DNA from: Candidatus Poribacteria bacterium
GTDB lineage: Bacteria > Poribacteria > WGA-4E > WGA-3G
Direction: 5' to 3'
DNA: 64,000 nt
NCBI GenBank assembly: GCA_028820635.1
Contig: JAPPIG010000118.1
Span: 186,001 to 250,000 of the forward strand
The notes below the pieces were generated by a model. The model saw nothing but the letters and a program-made list of their open reading frames with translations. It had not been told where the DNA came from and searched no databases. Both the position numbers and the translations under genes were made by a program. Below are positions 36,699 to 46,563 of this stretch, piece after piece (the stretch's first letter is position 1; each line of letters opens with the position of its first letter).

Positions 36699-38333
36699 AT
36701 GCCTACACGAAAAAATACTTTTATAATATTTTTTATTTGTTGTTATATTTTAGGTGTTGGAACAGTTTTTGCTGAACCTATTGATTCAGGAACGTATTGG
36801 TTTATGGTTGATACTACCCCTGATACCGATGCACGGGCACTGTTTAAAACACTGGACAAACTTTTAAAAGACAAGGGAAAGGTATCTCAGGAGCATATTC
36901 ACAGTCTTGCGGGGGATCGAGCGACTAAAGATGAAATACAGATCGCTCTGGCTGACATCGGGCACGCGCGTGGAAAAATAGATACCTTTATCTTTCTCTA
37001 TCACGGGGCAGTTTCCAAACAGCTTGGGGGGAACGCAATGCACCTTTCAACACAGTCGGAAGAAACTATACAGGATTCTGTTTTGAATCAATGGTTAAAA
37101 GGAACAGGTGCGGATCGTAGGCTTGTAATCATTGATGGTTACGCAAACGATGACAGCCTGACTATCTACTATGCCAACAGAGAAACGCTTGGCACTGCGG
37201 CACTAAACGTCATCCACCCGGCTGATGCGGTAGGTAAGAATGCCTTTCTTCAGGCTCTGATTGATGCTTTGTCTGAAGAAAAAGTAGACACAGATTATAA
37301 CAGACACATCAGTATTATTGAAATATATCAGCATTTACAGACAAACAGTGCTTTTGAACAAGCAATTTTTGCGCCCACCGGGGACGTTGAAGAAACAGTA
37401 ATGAAGCTCAGTCCAGCTATTAATGTTACTACGTTTCCAGAGGGGGCACAGATTCTATTAAATGAAAAAGAAAGTGGATTAACCCCTCAGCTTTTCACGG
37501 ACGAATTACAGCAAGGCAACTACACTGTCTCTGTCAGAAAAGCGGGGTATAATAGTCCAGAGGCTAAAACCGATGAATTGAAGTTAAAACAGGGTGAAGT
37601 TATCAATTTTGCATGGGCACTCAAACCGATTTCAGTTTTCGGTACTGTTTCCGGTCCTTCCGATGTATCGGTTGTTGGTACGCAGGTTTCAATTGATGGC
37701 ACAGGATATGAGGCACCCGTTGGAGAAGATGGAACTTATTCATTTCAAGACTGGCAAGCGTCGAAAATATTAACGCCAGGAACAGATTATACACTTTATG
37801 CAAAGCAAGGGGACCTCTATCACGGTTCAGTAACCTTTACTTTCGCCGGTTATGCTGCAATAGAGCAACCGATTGAATTAGTGAAAAAAACATGGTTTGA
37901 GATTTCAGAACTTGAATTTAGCCGAAATGACCATCAAAAAGCGGTTAATGCTTTCCAAAACGGAATTGAGTTAACGACAGATTTTCCACCGATGTCAGAA
38001 GACTTAACAGTTTTGCTGTTTACGACCTTCGCTGATGCTATTGATCGTTCCCAGGTTCAGGATGTAAATTATTATGTCGCCACAGCAAAGTTAGCCGAAG
38101 CATACCAGCAACCGGAACTTATCAAAAAGTATTGGAAACTCGTGAAATTGAAAGCAGAAAAAGGAACTTCTGCTGCGAAATTAGCTGGACAGCGTCTGTG
38201 GCGACTCAATCCTTGGCGCAATATTCTCAATATCGGCATAGCCTGTCTGTTAGTTATTGTAATTGCCTCTGGTATATGGACATTTTACCGATACCAAAAG
38301 TCTAAACAAACAGAGACGGAAGTAGATGCGTGA
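36699..38333 (+). CDS. caspase-like (apparently Cys-less) domain plus PEGA domain membrane protein
   Basis: Signal peptide; 'IDTFIFLYHGAVSKQ' and 'RRLVIIDGYANDDS' in caspase-like layout; PEGA 'INVTTFPEGAQILLNEKESGLTPQLFTDELQQGNYTVSVRKAGY'; C-terminal TM. Confidence 0.7.
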   Translation: MPTRKNTFIIFFICCYILGVGTVFAEPIDSGTYWFMVDTTPDTDARALFKTLDKLLKDKGKVSQEHIHSLAGDRATKDEIQIALADIGHARGKIDTFIFLYHGAVSKQLGGNAMHLSTQSEETIQDSVLNQWLKGTGADRRLVIIDGYANDDSLTIYYANRETLGTAALNVIHPADAVGKNAFLQALIDALSEEKVDTDYNRHISIIEIYQHLQTNSAFEQAIFAPTGDVEETVMKLSPAINVTTFPEGAQILLNEKESGLTPQLFTDELQQGNYTVSVRKAGYNSPEAKTDELKLKQGEVINFAWALKPISVFGTVSGPSDVSVVGTQVSIDGTGYEAPVGEDGTYSFQDWQASKILTPGTDYTLYAKQGDLYHGSVTFTFAGYAAIEQPIELVKKTWFEISELEFSRNDHQKAVNAFQNGIELTTDFPPMSEDLTVLLFTTFADAIDRSQVQDVNYYVATAKLAEAYQQPELIKKYWKLVKLKAEKGTSAAKLAGQRLWRLNPWRNILNIGIACLLVIVIASGIWTFYRYQKSKQTETEVDA

Positions 38334-39774
38334 AAACCCTCCTAATATACTCTGGATATGTAGCGACCAGCAACGATTTGATACGCTCGGTTGTTACGGA
38401 AATCCTTATGTCCAAACACCGAATTTAGATAATCTTGCGCGGGAAGGTGTGCTTTTTGAATACGCTTTTTCACAAAGTCCAGTTTGCACACCGAGTCGAG
38501 CAAGTTTCCTTACTGGACGCTATCCACGCACGACACGATGTCGGCAAAATGGACAAGCAATCCCACCGGATGAAGTGCTTGTAACAAAACTGCTCCAAGA
38601 TGCTGGTTACGTCTGTGGATTGGCAGGCAAACTTCATCTTGCTCCTTGCAACCCACGTGTTTGCAAGGGAACAGAACAACGGATTGACGATGGTTATGAC
38701 CAGTTCTTTTGGTCGCACGATCCGGCTGATGCTTGGCCCACACATGATTATATTCAATGGCTCTCAGATAAAGGATTGCGCCGAGACAGCGCACCGTTTG
38801 CCGACTCTAAATATGTACGAGTAATCCCATCAGAGGAACATAGTCAAACAACATGGAGTGTTGAGCGGGCGATGTCATTTATCAGCAGTGCGTCACGATT
38901 TAAGCAACCGTGGCTTTTCTCTGTGAATATGTTTGACCCACACCATGCGTTTGATCCACCAGTAGCATCGTTAGAACGATACAGCGATATGTTAGACGAT
39001 ATCCCATTACCGAACTATGTTGAAGGTGAACTTGACGATAAACCGATTTGGCAACAGATTGATCACAGTGGTGCTTATGGCGGAAAATCGGGGTATCCTT
39101 ACCAAGAAATGAGCGAATCAGATCACCGTTGGGTAACCGCTGCGTATTGGGCGATGATAGACGTCATAGACACACAAGTCGGGCGATTGTTTGATTTTTT
39201 AGAAGAAACAGGACAGAGAGAAAACACTATTGTAATCTTCACCTCCGACCACGGAGAAATGCTTGGCGACCACGGTATCTACCTGAAGGGACCTTATTTT
39301 TATGAACCTGCTATCCGTGTGCCGCTGATTATCTCAGGACCGGGAATGCTGAACAATGGTGCACGTTCAAACGCTCTTGTGGAATTGGTAGACCTTGCAC
39401 CGACATTTTTGGAAGCAAGCAATTTGGAACGTTACTCTGGCATGCAAGGGCAAAGTTTGCTGCCCATGCTAACAGATAAAAAAAGTCTGGATTCGCATCG
39501 TGATGATGTCTACTGTGAATACTACAACGCGATGGGATGGCATCGTGAACCTGCTGCGAATGCAACGATGGTACGGAGCGAACGGTATAAGTTAGTCGTG
39601 GCACATGGCACAGGTGGTGGTGAACTTTATGACTTAGAAAATGATCCAAAAGAGACACACAATCTCTGGGATAATTCTGATTATATAGATGTTAAACTTC
39701 AGATGCAGGAACGTCTTATTGATAGGATGGCATGGACGGTGGATCCGCTACCTGAACGGCAAGCACCGTGGTAA
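38326..39774 (+). CDS. sulfatase (type I, Cys-type)
   Basis: 'NILWICSDQQRFDTLGCYGN', 'SPVCTPSRASFLTGRYP', 'IFTSDHGEMLGDHG'; overlaps preceding gene by 8 nt. Confidence 0.93.
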   Translation: MRENPPNILWICSDQQRFDTLGCYGNPYVQTPNLDNLAREGVLFEYAFSQSPVCTPSRASFLTGRYPRTTRCRQNGQAIPPDEVLVTKLLQDAGYVCGLAGKLHLAPCNPRVCKGTEQRIDDGYDQFFWSHDPADAWPTHDYIQWLSDKGLRRDSAPFADSKYVRVIPSEEHSQTTWSVERAMSFISSASRFKQPWLFSVNMFDPHHAFDPPVASLERYSDMLDDIPLPNYVEGELDDKPIWQQIDHSGAYGGKSGYPYQEMSESDHRWVTAAYWAMIDVIDTQVGRLFDFLEETGQRENTIVIFTSDHGEMLGDHGIYLKGPYFYEPAIRVPLIISGPGMLNNGARSNALVELVDLAPTFLEASNLERYSGMQGQSLLPMLTDKKSLDSHRDDVYCEYYNAMGWHREPAANATMVRSERYKLVVAHGTGGGELYDLENDPKETHNLWDNSDYIDVKLQMQERLIDRMAWTVDPLPERQAPW

Positions 39775-39787
39775 ATCAGATATCCTT

Positions 39788-40285
39788 GTAGGTCGGGTAG
39801 AGCGAAGCGACACCTATAAATCAACGCTATGAATGCGCTTATGGCATTCAGCGGGTGTCAATTTAGCAAGGAAAGTTTGTGCATCTGATACACCTTTCGC
39901 CCCTCTGGGGCTTGATGAATACGGACATTATGCTGCTATACACCTTTCTCCTTTCCGAGGCTTTGGCAAATCACATCTTAGCCCCAGCGGGGCGGAATGT
40001 TTATAGAAAACGGTCAAAAGACTATATTGAGCCCCAGCGGGGCGAATGTGTATATTGTTATGTCGCTCCTACGGAGTTCAAGACTTTTTTGTTTTTCCAT
40101 TACTATAAACATATCGTTCCTACGGAACTCAAGAAAAAAGGTGTCGTTTTTTCTATAAACATATCGTTCCTACGGAACTAAATATGGGACAGTCTCAATC
40201 ATAGTGGGTGTTGAACATTGTTAGAAAATATATAGATTTCCTTAAGTTGACACCCATGGGTAGATCGAAGCGACACCCGACAGAA
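39788..40285. repeat. nested palindromic repeat locus C (REP-like hairpins between GGGTGTCAATTTAG and CTTAAGTTGACACCC)
   Basis: Hairpins GCCCC-tct-GGGGC, GCCCCAGCGGGGC (x2), GCTCC-TAC-GGAGT, GTTCC-TAC-GGAAC (x2); direct repeats 'gggtagagcgaagcgacacc'/'gggtagatcgaagcgacacc' outside. Confidence 0.75.
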
Positions 40286-40350
40286 CGCAAAGCACCGTGG
40301 TAGTACATCAGATATAGAAATTAGAATGTATGTAATAGAGGAAAGTTAAA

Positions 40351-40992
40351 TTGAAGCACCTTCAGCAATTATCAAGGTTCGTATCACCACAATTCATTCC
40401 GACACGGTTAAGACAAGTATCCTTAATAATCTACATAATGTTATTCTGCTGGTTTGCAATAGGTTTAGATGCAAATGCCGACAATATTTTGGCGCGCTGG
40501 GATCAGCAACTTTTTGATCGCATCTATGACGCACCACCGCATAGTGAACCGATGTGGACGGTTATGGAGGGAGTTTCAGAGTTTGGACATTACCGATCAG
40601 TCATGGGATTATCTCTTTTGCTGACGACTTATGGAGATGAGGACCATCGGAAAACAGGAAGACTGTTAACCTCAGCATACATCAGTGCAGGGGTGGTGAC
40701 GTATGGGCTAAAGCGGATAGTCCGAAGAAAACGTCCCCTTGATGAAATCCTCGGGAATCCATCTCTGCCATCAGGACATGCGGCTATTGCGTTTAGTGCA
40801 GCAACAATTTTAGGCTATCGGTATCCGAAGTGGCGAATTCCGCTATACATTGGCGCGGGACTGGTAGGCTTTTCGCGTATCTATCTTGGGCGGCACTATA
40901 CCTCGGATGTGTTAACGGGCGCAGTCATAGGTACCACGATGGGGGGACTCGTATGGCATAATCGTATTACATTGTTACAATGGGAGTTTTAG
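40351..40992 (+). CDS. phosphatase PAP2 family protein
   Basis: 'KRIVRRKRPLDE', 'PSLPSGHAA', 'SRIYLGRHYTSDVLTGA', the three PAP2 motifs. Confidence 0.9.
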   Translation: MKHLQQLSRFVSPQFIPTRLRQVSLIIYIMLFCWFAIGLDANADNILARWDQQLFDRIYDAPPHSEPMWTVMEGVSEFGHYRSVMGLSLLLTTYGDEDHRKTGRLLTSAYISAGVVTYGLKRIVRRKRPLDEILGNPSLPSGHAAIAFSAATILGYRYPKWRIPLYIGAGLVGFSRIYLGRHYTSDVLTGAVIGTTMGGLVWHNRITLLQWEF

Positions 40993-41033
40993 ACCTACAC
41001 AAACATAAATTTACCTAAATCCAAACACTGCAA

Positions 41034-41828
41034 CTATTGAAGACGTATCTCTGACAATGGGATACCGTGATTAAACATCTTCACGGGTGGAAGTGTCTCC
41101 TCCACTTCCGTTAATCCACACAACCAGTTCCACGTCAATTGTCCCCTATGCCGATCCCGATAAGATTCTACCTCCGTTACATACGGATGCCTTCCTTTAT
41201 GTTGATAAGACGGAATTTCATCGGATTCACTTACCCAATCCCGTTTTGGCATAGTGTTGCGGAAATATGAAAACTTAATCATACCGCGTCTGTCGGCATT
41301 GAGTTTTGGACCTGCCTTGTGCCAAATACCGTAGCGCGTCATCGCAACTGTACCAGCAGGCACAGTAAGCGATAATTGTCCGAGAATATCACCGTAGTGT
41401 GCAATTGCCTCTCGGTCAACAAGCCGAAAGTGTGACCCCGGCAAAATCATCGTAGGCCCATCTTCAATTCTAACCTCTTTTGGATAGTAGTAGCACTGGA
41501 GGTGTGTAATGCCGTAGCCGTATTCGGTAAGTCCATCCGAGTGCCAGGTTTGTCCTCGGTGTGGTGCTTCAAACAAGTGATGGTGTGCATTTGTCGGGAC
41601 AATGAAATTCGCACCTAACAGCGAACGCACAACGCCAGCAACCTCTGGATGAAGCAGGACATTTCGGCGAAATTCATCAGTTTGGACAAAATCGCCCATA
41701 CCTCCTCCACCAACGGATTCACATTCCCGATTGTAATCCGAATCAATAACGTTTTCCAGTGTAATATATCCGTTATGGATAAACTGCATGACTTGGTCAT
41801 CATTTAGTGTCGGTTCTACGTTAAACAT
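41034..41828 (-). CDS. phytanoyl-CoA dioxygenase (PhyH) family protein
   Basis: 'GQTWHSDGLTEYGYG' HxD, 'TMILPGSHF', 'RYGIWHKAGPKLNADRRGMIKFSYFR'. Confidence 0.85.
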   Translation of the reverse strand: MFNVEPTLNDDQVMQFIHNGYITLENVIDSDYNRECESVGGGGMGDFVQTDEFRRNVLLHPEVAGVVRSLLGANFIVPTNAHHHLFEAPHRGQTWHSDGLTEYGYGITHLQCYYYPKEVRIEDGPTMILPGSHFRLVDREAIAHYGDILGQLSLTVPAGTVAMTRYGIWHKAGPKLNADRRGMIKFSYFRNTMPKRDWVSESDEIPSYQHKGRHPYVTEVESYRDRHRGQLTWNWLCGLTEVEETLPPVKMFNHGIPLSEIRLQ

Positions 41829-41840
41829 TTGTGTTGTTCC

Positions 41841-42233
41841 TTATACGATTTTTTCTAAAATGAATTCAAAACTGAGATATGCGTTTTCAACTTCTGAGAA
41901 GTTGTGGAGTTCGGGGCGTGGAAATTGCACAATTCGCCACCCATCACGAACTGCCTCAAGCACTGAACCGTAAGGCGGATCTTGTGACGGCAGAGCCGGT
42001 TCGTCAGATTCTGTCGGATCATATAACGCCCATGCGCCAAGTGGTGAACGCAAATTGGTTGATTTGGAATAGAGATAGAGGACACTCTGTTTTTCTGAAT
42101 TCAACGCTGCTTCCACAGCGGCAAGGTCTTCTACTGTGAGTTCACCCGCGTCAAGTTTTTCGATGCAATTGTCAAGCCATTCTTTTATTGCTGATTTCAC
42201 GCAAAGGTCTCCCTTCAATATAAGTTTTAACAT
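41841..42233 (-). CDS. hypothetical protein, probably co-transcribed with the downstream PhyH gene
   Basis: 12-nt gap to the PhyH gene on the same strand; start uncertain. Confidence 0.55.
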   Translation of the reverse strand: MLKLILKGDLCVKSAIKEWLDNCIEKLDAGELTVEDLAAVEAALNSEKQSVLYLYSKSTNLRSPLGAWALYDPTESDEPALPSQDPPYGSVLEAVRDGWRIVQFPRPELHNFSEVENAYLSFEFILEKIV

Positions 42234-42284
42234 TATAGCATAGAAATATAAAATATGGTATGATAGTTAATGACGTGATTCGAC

Positions 42285-43580
42285 ATGATGCAAACTGTCA
42301 AAGCGATAAAAACTGAGGAAATGCTAATTATGGCTAAAAAACCTACCAATAAGCGAAAAAGACAGACTGACAGCCAGAGAAAAACCACTAAAAGTCCCGA
42401 TGCTTACAACAAGCAAGGACTCGAAAAAGCTAATCGTCAAGGACATCATGGAGCGATTAAGGATTTCAGTAAGGCAATCCAGCTCAAACCAGACTATGCT
42501 GAGACATACTATAATCGCGGCGTATCAAAGATTGCGTTAGGTGAACCTGAAGATGCAATTGAAGATTTTGAGGAAGCAATCAAAATTAATCCCGAATACG
42601 TTGAAGCCTATGTTAAACGTGGATTCGCACGGGGTTTCATCGGTGAAGAGGAAGCTGCCATTACAGATTGTAATACAGCAATCAATTTAAACCGTGATTT
42701 TGCCGAAGCGTACTTTATCCGCGGCTTGGCAAAGGGAGATTTAGAATTATACAAGGAAGCGTTCGCTGACTTTGACGAAGCAATTCGCCTGCAGCCTAAT
42801 AGTAGTGATGCATTCTATTATAGAGCTTGCCTGAAAGAAGAACTTGAAGAATATGAAGATGCCATCGCCGACTATGATGAGGCAATACGTTTAGATCCTA
42901 CTAATAGTGATGCCCGTGAGAATCGTCAAATATTAAAGGAAATGTTTATGGAGGAAGACGAACCATCTGATTTCCCAGGTCTGATCTTTCTGCCGAATCC
43001 TGAAGACGAAGATATGTTGCCGGACACTTCAGATTTCATCAATCCTATGATGCCCAATGTTTTTGACAATTTTTTTGAAGAATCGGATGAAGATATTGAG
43101 GAATACGAAACCACTATTAAAGCCGCTGATGAAGCCATATGTCTGGATCCTGAGAACATCACGGCATACTATGAACGAGGGATTGCAAAGTATCATCTGA
43201 ATTATTTTGAAGATGCCATCAAAGATTTTGATGAAGTGATTCTACGGCAGCCAGAAAACGTCGATGCTTACAATTATCGCGGAATAGCTAAGGATAGCCT
43301 CGGGTTGCATGAGGAAGCGTTCGCTGACTTTGACGAAGCAATTCGCTTACAACCAAATTCTTCTGAGGCGTACTACAACCGTGGCATGTGGAAGTGCATT
43401 CATGAAATGTTTGAGAAGGCGATCACTGACTTTGACGAAGCAATTCGCTTGCAACCGAATGCCGTAGAACCTTACTTAGGTCGATCGTTTGCTTATAACG
43501 CTCTTGAGAGACATGAGGAATCCAGAAATGATTTCATGGTAGCTGTACAGATGATGATATTGTCTGAAGAAGATGAATAG
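42285..43580 (+). CDS. TPR-repeat protein
   Basis: Repeated 'AYYNRGxxKxxLGxxEDAIxDFDEAIRLQPN' units; ATG 42330 (MAKKPTN) is a possible start. Confidence 0.9.
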   Translation: MMQTVKAIKTEEMLIMAKKPTNKRKRQTDSQRKTTKSPDAYNKQGLEKANRQGHHGAIKDFSKAIQLKPDYAETYYNRGVSKIALGEPEDAIEDFEEAIKINPEYVEAYVKRGFARGFIGEEEAAITDCNTAINLNRDFAEAYFIRGLAKGDLELYKEAFADFDEAIRLQPNSSDAFYYRACLKEELEEYEDAIADYDEAIRLDPTNSDARENRQILKEMFMEEDEPSDFPGLIFLPNPEDEDMLPDTSDFINPMMPNVFDNFFEESDEDIEEYETTIKAADEAICLDPENITAYYERGIAKYHLNYFEDAIKDFDEVILRQPENVDAYNYRGIAKDSLGLHEEAFADFDEAIRLQPNSSEAYYNRGMWKCIHEMFEKAITDFDEAIRLQPNAVEPYLGRSFAYNALERHEESRNDFMVAVQMMILSEEDE

Positions 43581-43738
43581 TAATTCTCAATACTCACATG
43601 AAACAGTGGTCGAATTACATGCATAGATTAGCCGGATTGTGTTAAAATTATTATGACCGAAGTGTGAACCTGTTATTATTAGATCCGTGGTGTGTTTTTA
43701 GTTGCCGCACCAGAGAATACATACAGAAAGGATTTACT

Positions 43739-44569
43739 ATGAGATTGGAAGGAAAAGTAGCGATTGTCGCGGGCGCTGCATGGGGCGGCATCGGGGCGGC
43801 AACCGCTTACAAATTTGGTTGCGAAGGCGCAAAAGTAGTTGTCAACACGCGCCGCCGAGAAGAAAAACTTGCTGAAACCGTCCAACACATCCAAGATGCT
43901 GGCGGCGAAGCAGTTGCCGTGATGGGTGATGTTGCCGATGAAAAGACGTGGCAAATGCTTGTTGAAACAGCATTAACAAATTACGGAAAAATTACAACAC
44001 TTGTCCATAACGCCGCACACTCATATACCAAAAAAGCGATTGAATTTACACCAGAAGAGTGGAACGAGAGTCTTGGTGTAACGCTTGGTGGTCCGTGGCT
44101 CGGTGCAAAATATTGTATTCCTGAAATGATTAAAAACGGCGGCGGCACCTTAGTGTTTATTTCAACCGTCAATGCTACAATTACAAACCCAGGTTTCGGG
44201 CTTTACGGTGCGGGAAAAGGTGGATTAAACGCCTTGACGCGAAGCATCGCACTTGATTACGGCAGAGAAGGCATTCGCGCAAACGCTATTGCGCCTGGAC
44301 AAATCGTTGGTGAACGCGGTGAAGCATCGCTCGCAGCGGATGCGCTTGAGGAACAAGCCTCGCGTGATTGCTACCCGATAGGACGTTACGGCAAACCTGA
44401 AGACATCGCGAATGTAGCACTCTTTTTAGCATCCGATGAAGCAGATTTCGTTACCGGTATCGTATTGACTGCAGACGGTGGTCTAACACTCCAGTCACCA
44501 GAGGCACTTGTGCGTCCCTCTTTCCGTTTAAGATGGAGAGACGACATTCTGGTGCCGCAATCAAAATAG
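43739..44569 (+). CDS. SDR family oxidoreductase
   Basis: 'GKVAIVAGAAWGGIGAATAYKFGCEGAKVVVNTRR', 'YGAGKGGLNALTRSIALDYGREGIRANAIAPG'; start ATG 43739 with 'agaaagga'. Confidence 0.92.
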   Translation: MRLEGKVAIVAGAAWGGIGAATAYKFGCEGAKVVVNTRRREEKLAETVQHIQDAGGEAVAVMGDVADEKTWQMLVETALTNYGKITTLVHNAAHSYTKKAIEFTPEEWNESLGVTLGGPWLGAKYCIPEMIKNGGGTLVFISTVNATITNPGFGLYGAGKGGLNALTRSIALDYGREGIRANAIAPGQIVGERGEASLAADALEEQASRDCYPIGRYGKPEDIANVALFLASDEADFVTGIVLTADGGLTLQSPEALVRPSFRLRWRDDILVPQSK

Positions 44570-44703
44570 GATTTGTTAGTTGAATTCATACATTCTTCAG
44601 CAAACACTCGCAACAAATAGACAGATAGGTCTCCGTACTAACTGGTTTCCTTGATCAAATAGAGGCAATATTAAAACCCATTTGTCATTAAAGGAGATAA
44701 AAA

Positions 44704-45447
44704 ATGTGTGGACGATTTACCTTCACAAGCGACCCTACACTATTAAGACAAACTTTTCGTGGTTGTAAATTACCAACAAATATTTCTCCGAGATACAACA
44801 TCACACCAACACAGGATGTGGCTGTCATTGCCAACACGCAGAATGATGACGAATCTGATGGAGATGGGAAAAAAGTTGAATTCTTCCATTGGGGACTTAT
44901 TCCATCTTGGGCAAAAGACCCTAAAATCGGAAGTAGGATGATAAATGCGCGTTCAGAAACGCTAACAGAAAAACCGTCCTTCCGAAGTGCCTACAAACGC
45001 AGACGATGTCTTATTTTGGCGGATGGTTACTACGAATGGCAAGAGGTCCTCGGCACCAAACTCAAACAACCGGTTTATATCCGTCTTAAATCGCAAAATC
45101 CGTTTGCATTCGCAGGATTATGGGAAGAATGGAGCGCAAATTATATGGAAAAACCGCTTCGATCCTGCACTATTATCACATGTCCACCCAATCCAATGTT
45201 AGAGGAAATTCACCACAGGATGCCAGTAATTTTACCACAAGAGGCGTATGTACAATGGCTTGCCACAAATGAACAATCAGCAGAAATGCTTCAACCACTC
45301 CTTAAGCCTTACCTCGGTGAAGAGATGGAAGCATATCCTGTATCAAGACTCGTTAATCGTCCGACAAATGATTCTCCAGAGTGTATTGCGCCAATATCGG
45401 ACGTGAACGAAAGTAGCGAGCAGAAATTAGATGGGACTCTATTTTAA
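44704..45447 (+). CDS. SOS response-associated peptidase (SRAP/YedK/HMCES family)
   Basis: 'MCGRFTF' catalytic Cys2, 'WGLIPSWAKD', 'NARSETLTEKPSFRSAYKRRRCLILADGYYEW', 'HHRMPVIL'. Confidence 0.95.
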   Translation: MCGRFTFTSDPTLLRQTFRGCKLPTNISPRYNITPTQDVAVIANTQNDDESDGDGKKVEFFHWGLIPSWAKDPKIGSRMINARSETLTEKPSFRSAYKRRRCLILADGYYEWQEVLGTKLKQPVYIRLKSQNPFAFAGLWEEWSANYMEKPLRSCTIITCPPNPMLEEIHHRMPVILPQEAYVQWLATNEQSAEMLQPLLKPYLGEEMEAYPVSRLVNRPTNDSPECIAPISDVNESSEQKLDGTLF

Positions 45448-45492
45448 TTTTTTGACCAAATTTGAATGAACATTATTTTATAGGAAGGATTT

Positions 45493-46476
45493 ATGTCAAA
45501 ACCAACCAAAGAGCAGATGCTCTTTATGTATCGCAAAATGGTAGAGATTCGCCAATTTGAAGAGGCCGCCGGAACGCTTTATCAAAGTGGGCAGCTCCCA
45601 GGGTTTCTGCACTTATACATCGGTGAAGAGGCTACAGCAGTTGGTGTCTGTGCACACTTAAAAGATGATGATTACATCACCAGCACGCATCGTGGTCACG
45701 GACATCTCATAGCGAAAGGTGGTAAACGCGACCGCATGATGGCAGAATTATTTGCCCGCACGACTGGGTATTGCAAAGGCAAAGGTGGTTCGATGCACAT
45801 TGCCGATAAAGAGACCGGTATTCTGGGTGCAAACGGTGTTGTTGGTGCGGGGATTCCACTCGCAGCGGGCGCTGCACTCTCTGCAAAATACCGTGGTACG
45901 CAGCAGATCGCTGTATCCTTCTTTGGCGATGGTGCCACAAATCAGGGTGTATTCCATGAAACGCTCAACCTCGCCGCTGTATGGGAACTGCCTGTTGTTT
46001 TTGTTTGTGAAAACAACCGATTCGGCATGGGAACACCACAAAGTGAGCATCAGCGAGTAGAGGATATTGCTGTCCGTGCTCCTGCCTACGACATACCGGG
46101 CGTTACCGTTGATGGGAACGATGTTCTGAAGGTTTTTGCTGCGGCGGACGCAGCTGTCATACGTGCGCGTGAAGGTGGCGGACCGACACTCCTCAATTGC
46201 GATACCTACCGCTTCCGAGGACATCACATCGGGGATCCGGGGACATCTTACCGTGACCGTGAAGAGGTTCAAGAGCAGGAACGCCAACGCGATCCCATCC
46301 GAAGACTCGCTCAGGTACTCACTGAAGCAGAAGGTGTGAGTGAAGAGGAACTTGATGCACTTGAAGCGGAACTCGCAAAAGAACTTGAGGAAGCGTTAGA
46401 GTTCGCAAAAAACAGTCCCGAACCACTTCCTGAAGATGCTCTGGATGACGTTTATGCTGGCGCAATTCAACCGTGA
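45493..46476 (+). CDS. TPP-dependent dehydrogenase E1 component alpha subunit (pyruvate/acetoin type)
   Basis: 'GKGGSMHIADKETGILGANGVVGAGIPLAAGAALSAKYRG', 'FFGDGATNQGVFHETLNLAAVWELPVVFVCENN' TPP-binding motif. Confidence 0.95.
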   Translation: MSKPTKEQMLFMYRKMVEIRQFEEAAGTLYQSGQLPGFLHLYIGEEATAVGVCAHLKDDDYITSTHRGHGHLIAKGGKRDRMMAELFARTTGYCKGKGGSMHIADKETGILGANGVVGAGIPLAAGAALSAKYRGTQQIAVSFFGDGATNQGVFHETLNLAAVWELPVVFVCENNRFGMGTPQSEHQRVEDIAVRAPAYDIPGVTVDGNDVLKVFAAADAAVIRAREGGGPTLLNCDTYRFRGHHIGDPGTSYRDREEVQEQERQRDPIRRLAQVLTEAEGVSEEELDALEAELAKELEEALEFAKNSPEPLPEDALDDVYAGAIQP

Positions 46477-46494
46477 TTGGCAAATCTCAGAAAT

Positions 46495-46521
46495 GTAGGC
46501 GCGATTTGAAATCGCGCCTAC
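46495..46521. repeat. 27-nt near-perfect palindrome GTAGGCGCGATTT-G-AAATCGCGCCTAC
   Basis: Direct reading; immediately 3' of the E1 alpha gene. Confidence 0.85.
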
Positions 46522-46563
46522 CGCAGCGTATCTACAATTTGGTGAAAACACGGAGATTTTAAA

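Noticed and set aside
45748-46287. 179-aa antisense ORF within the E1 alpha gene
   Set aside because: Overlaps a highly conserved enzyme gene; product has no recognisable features.
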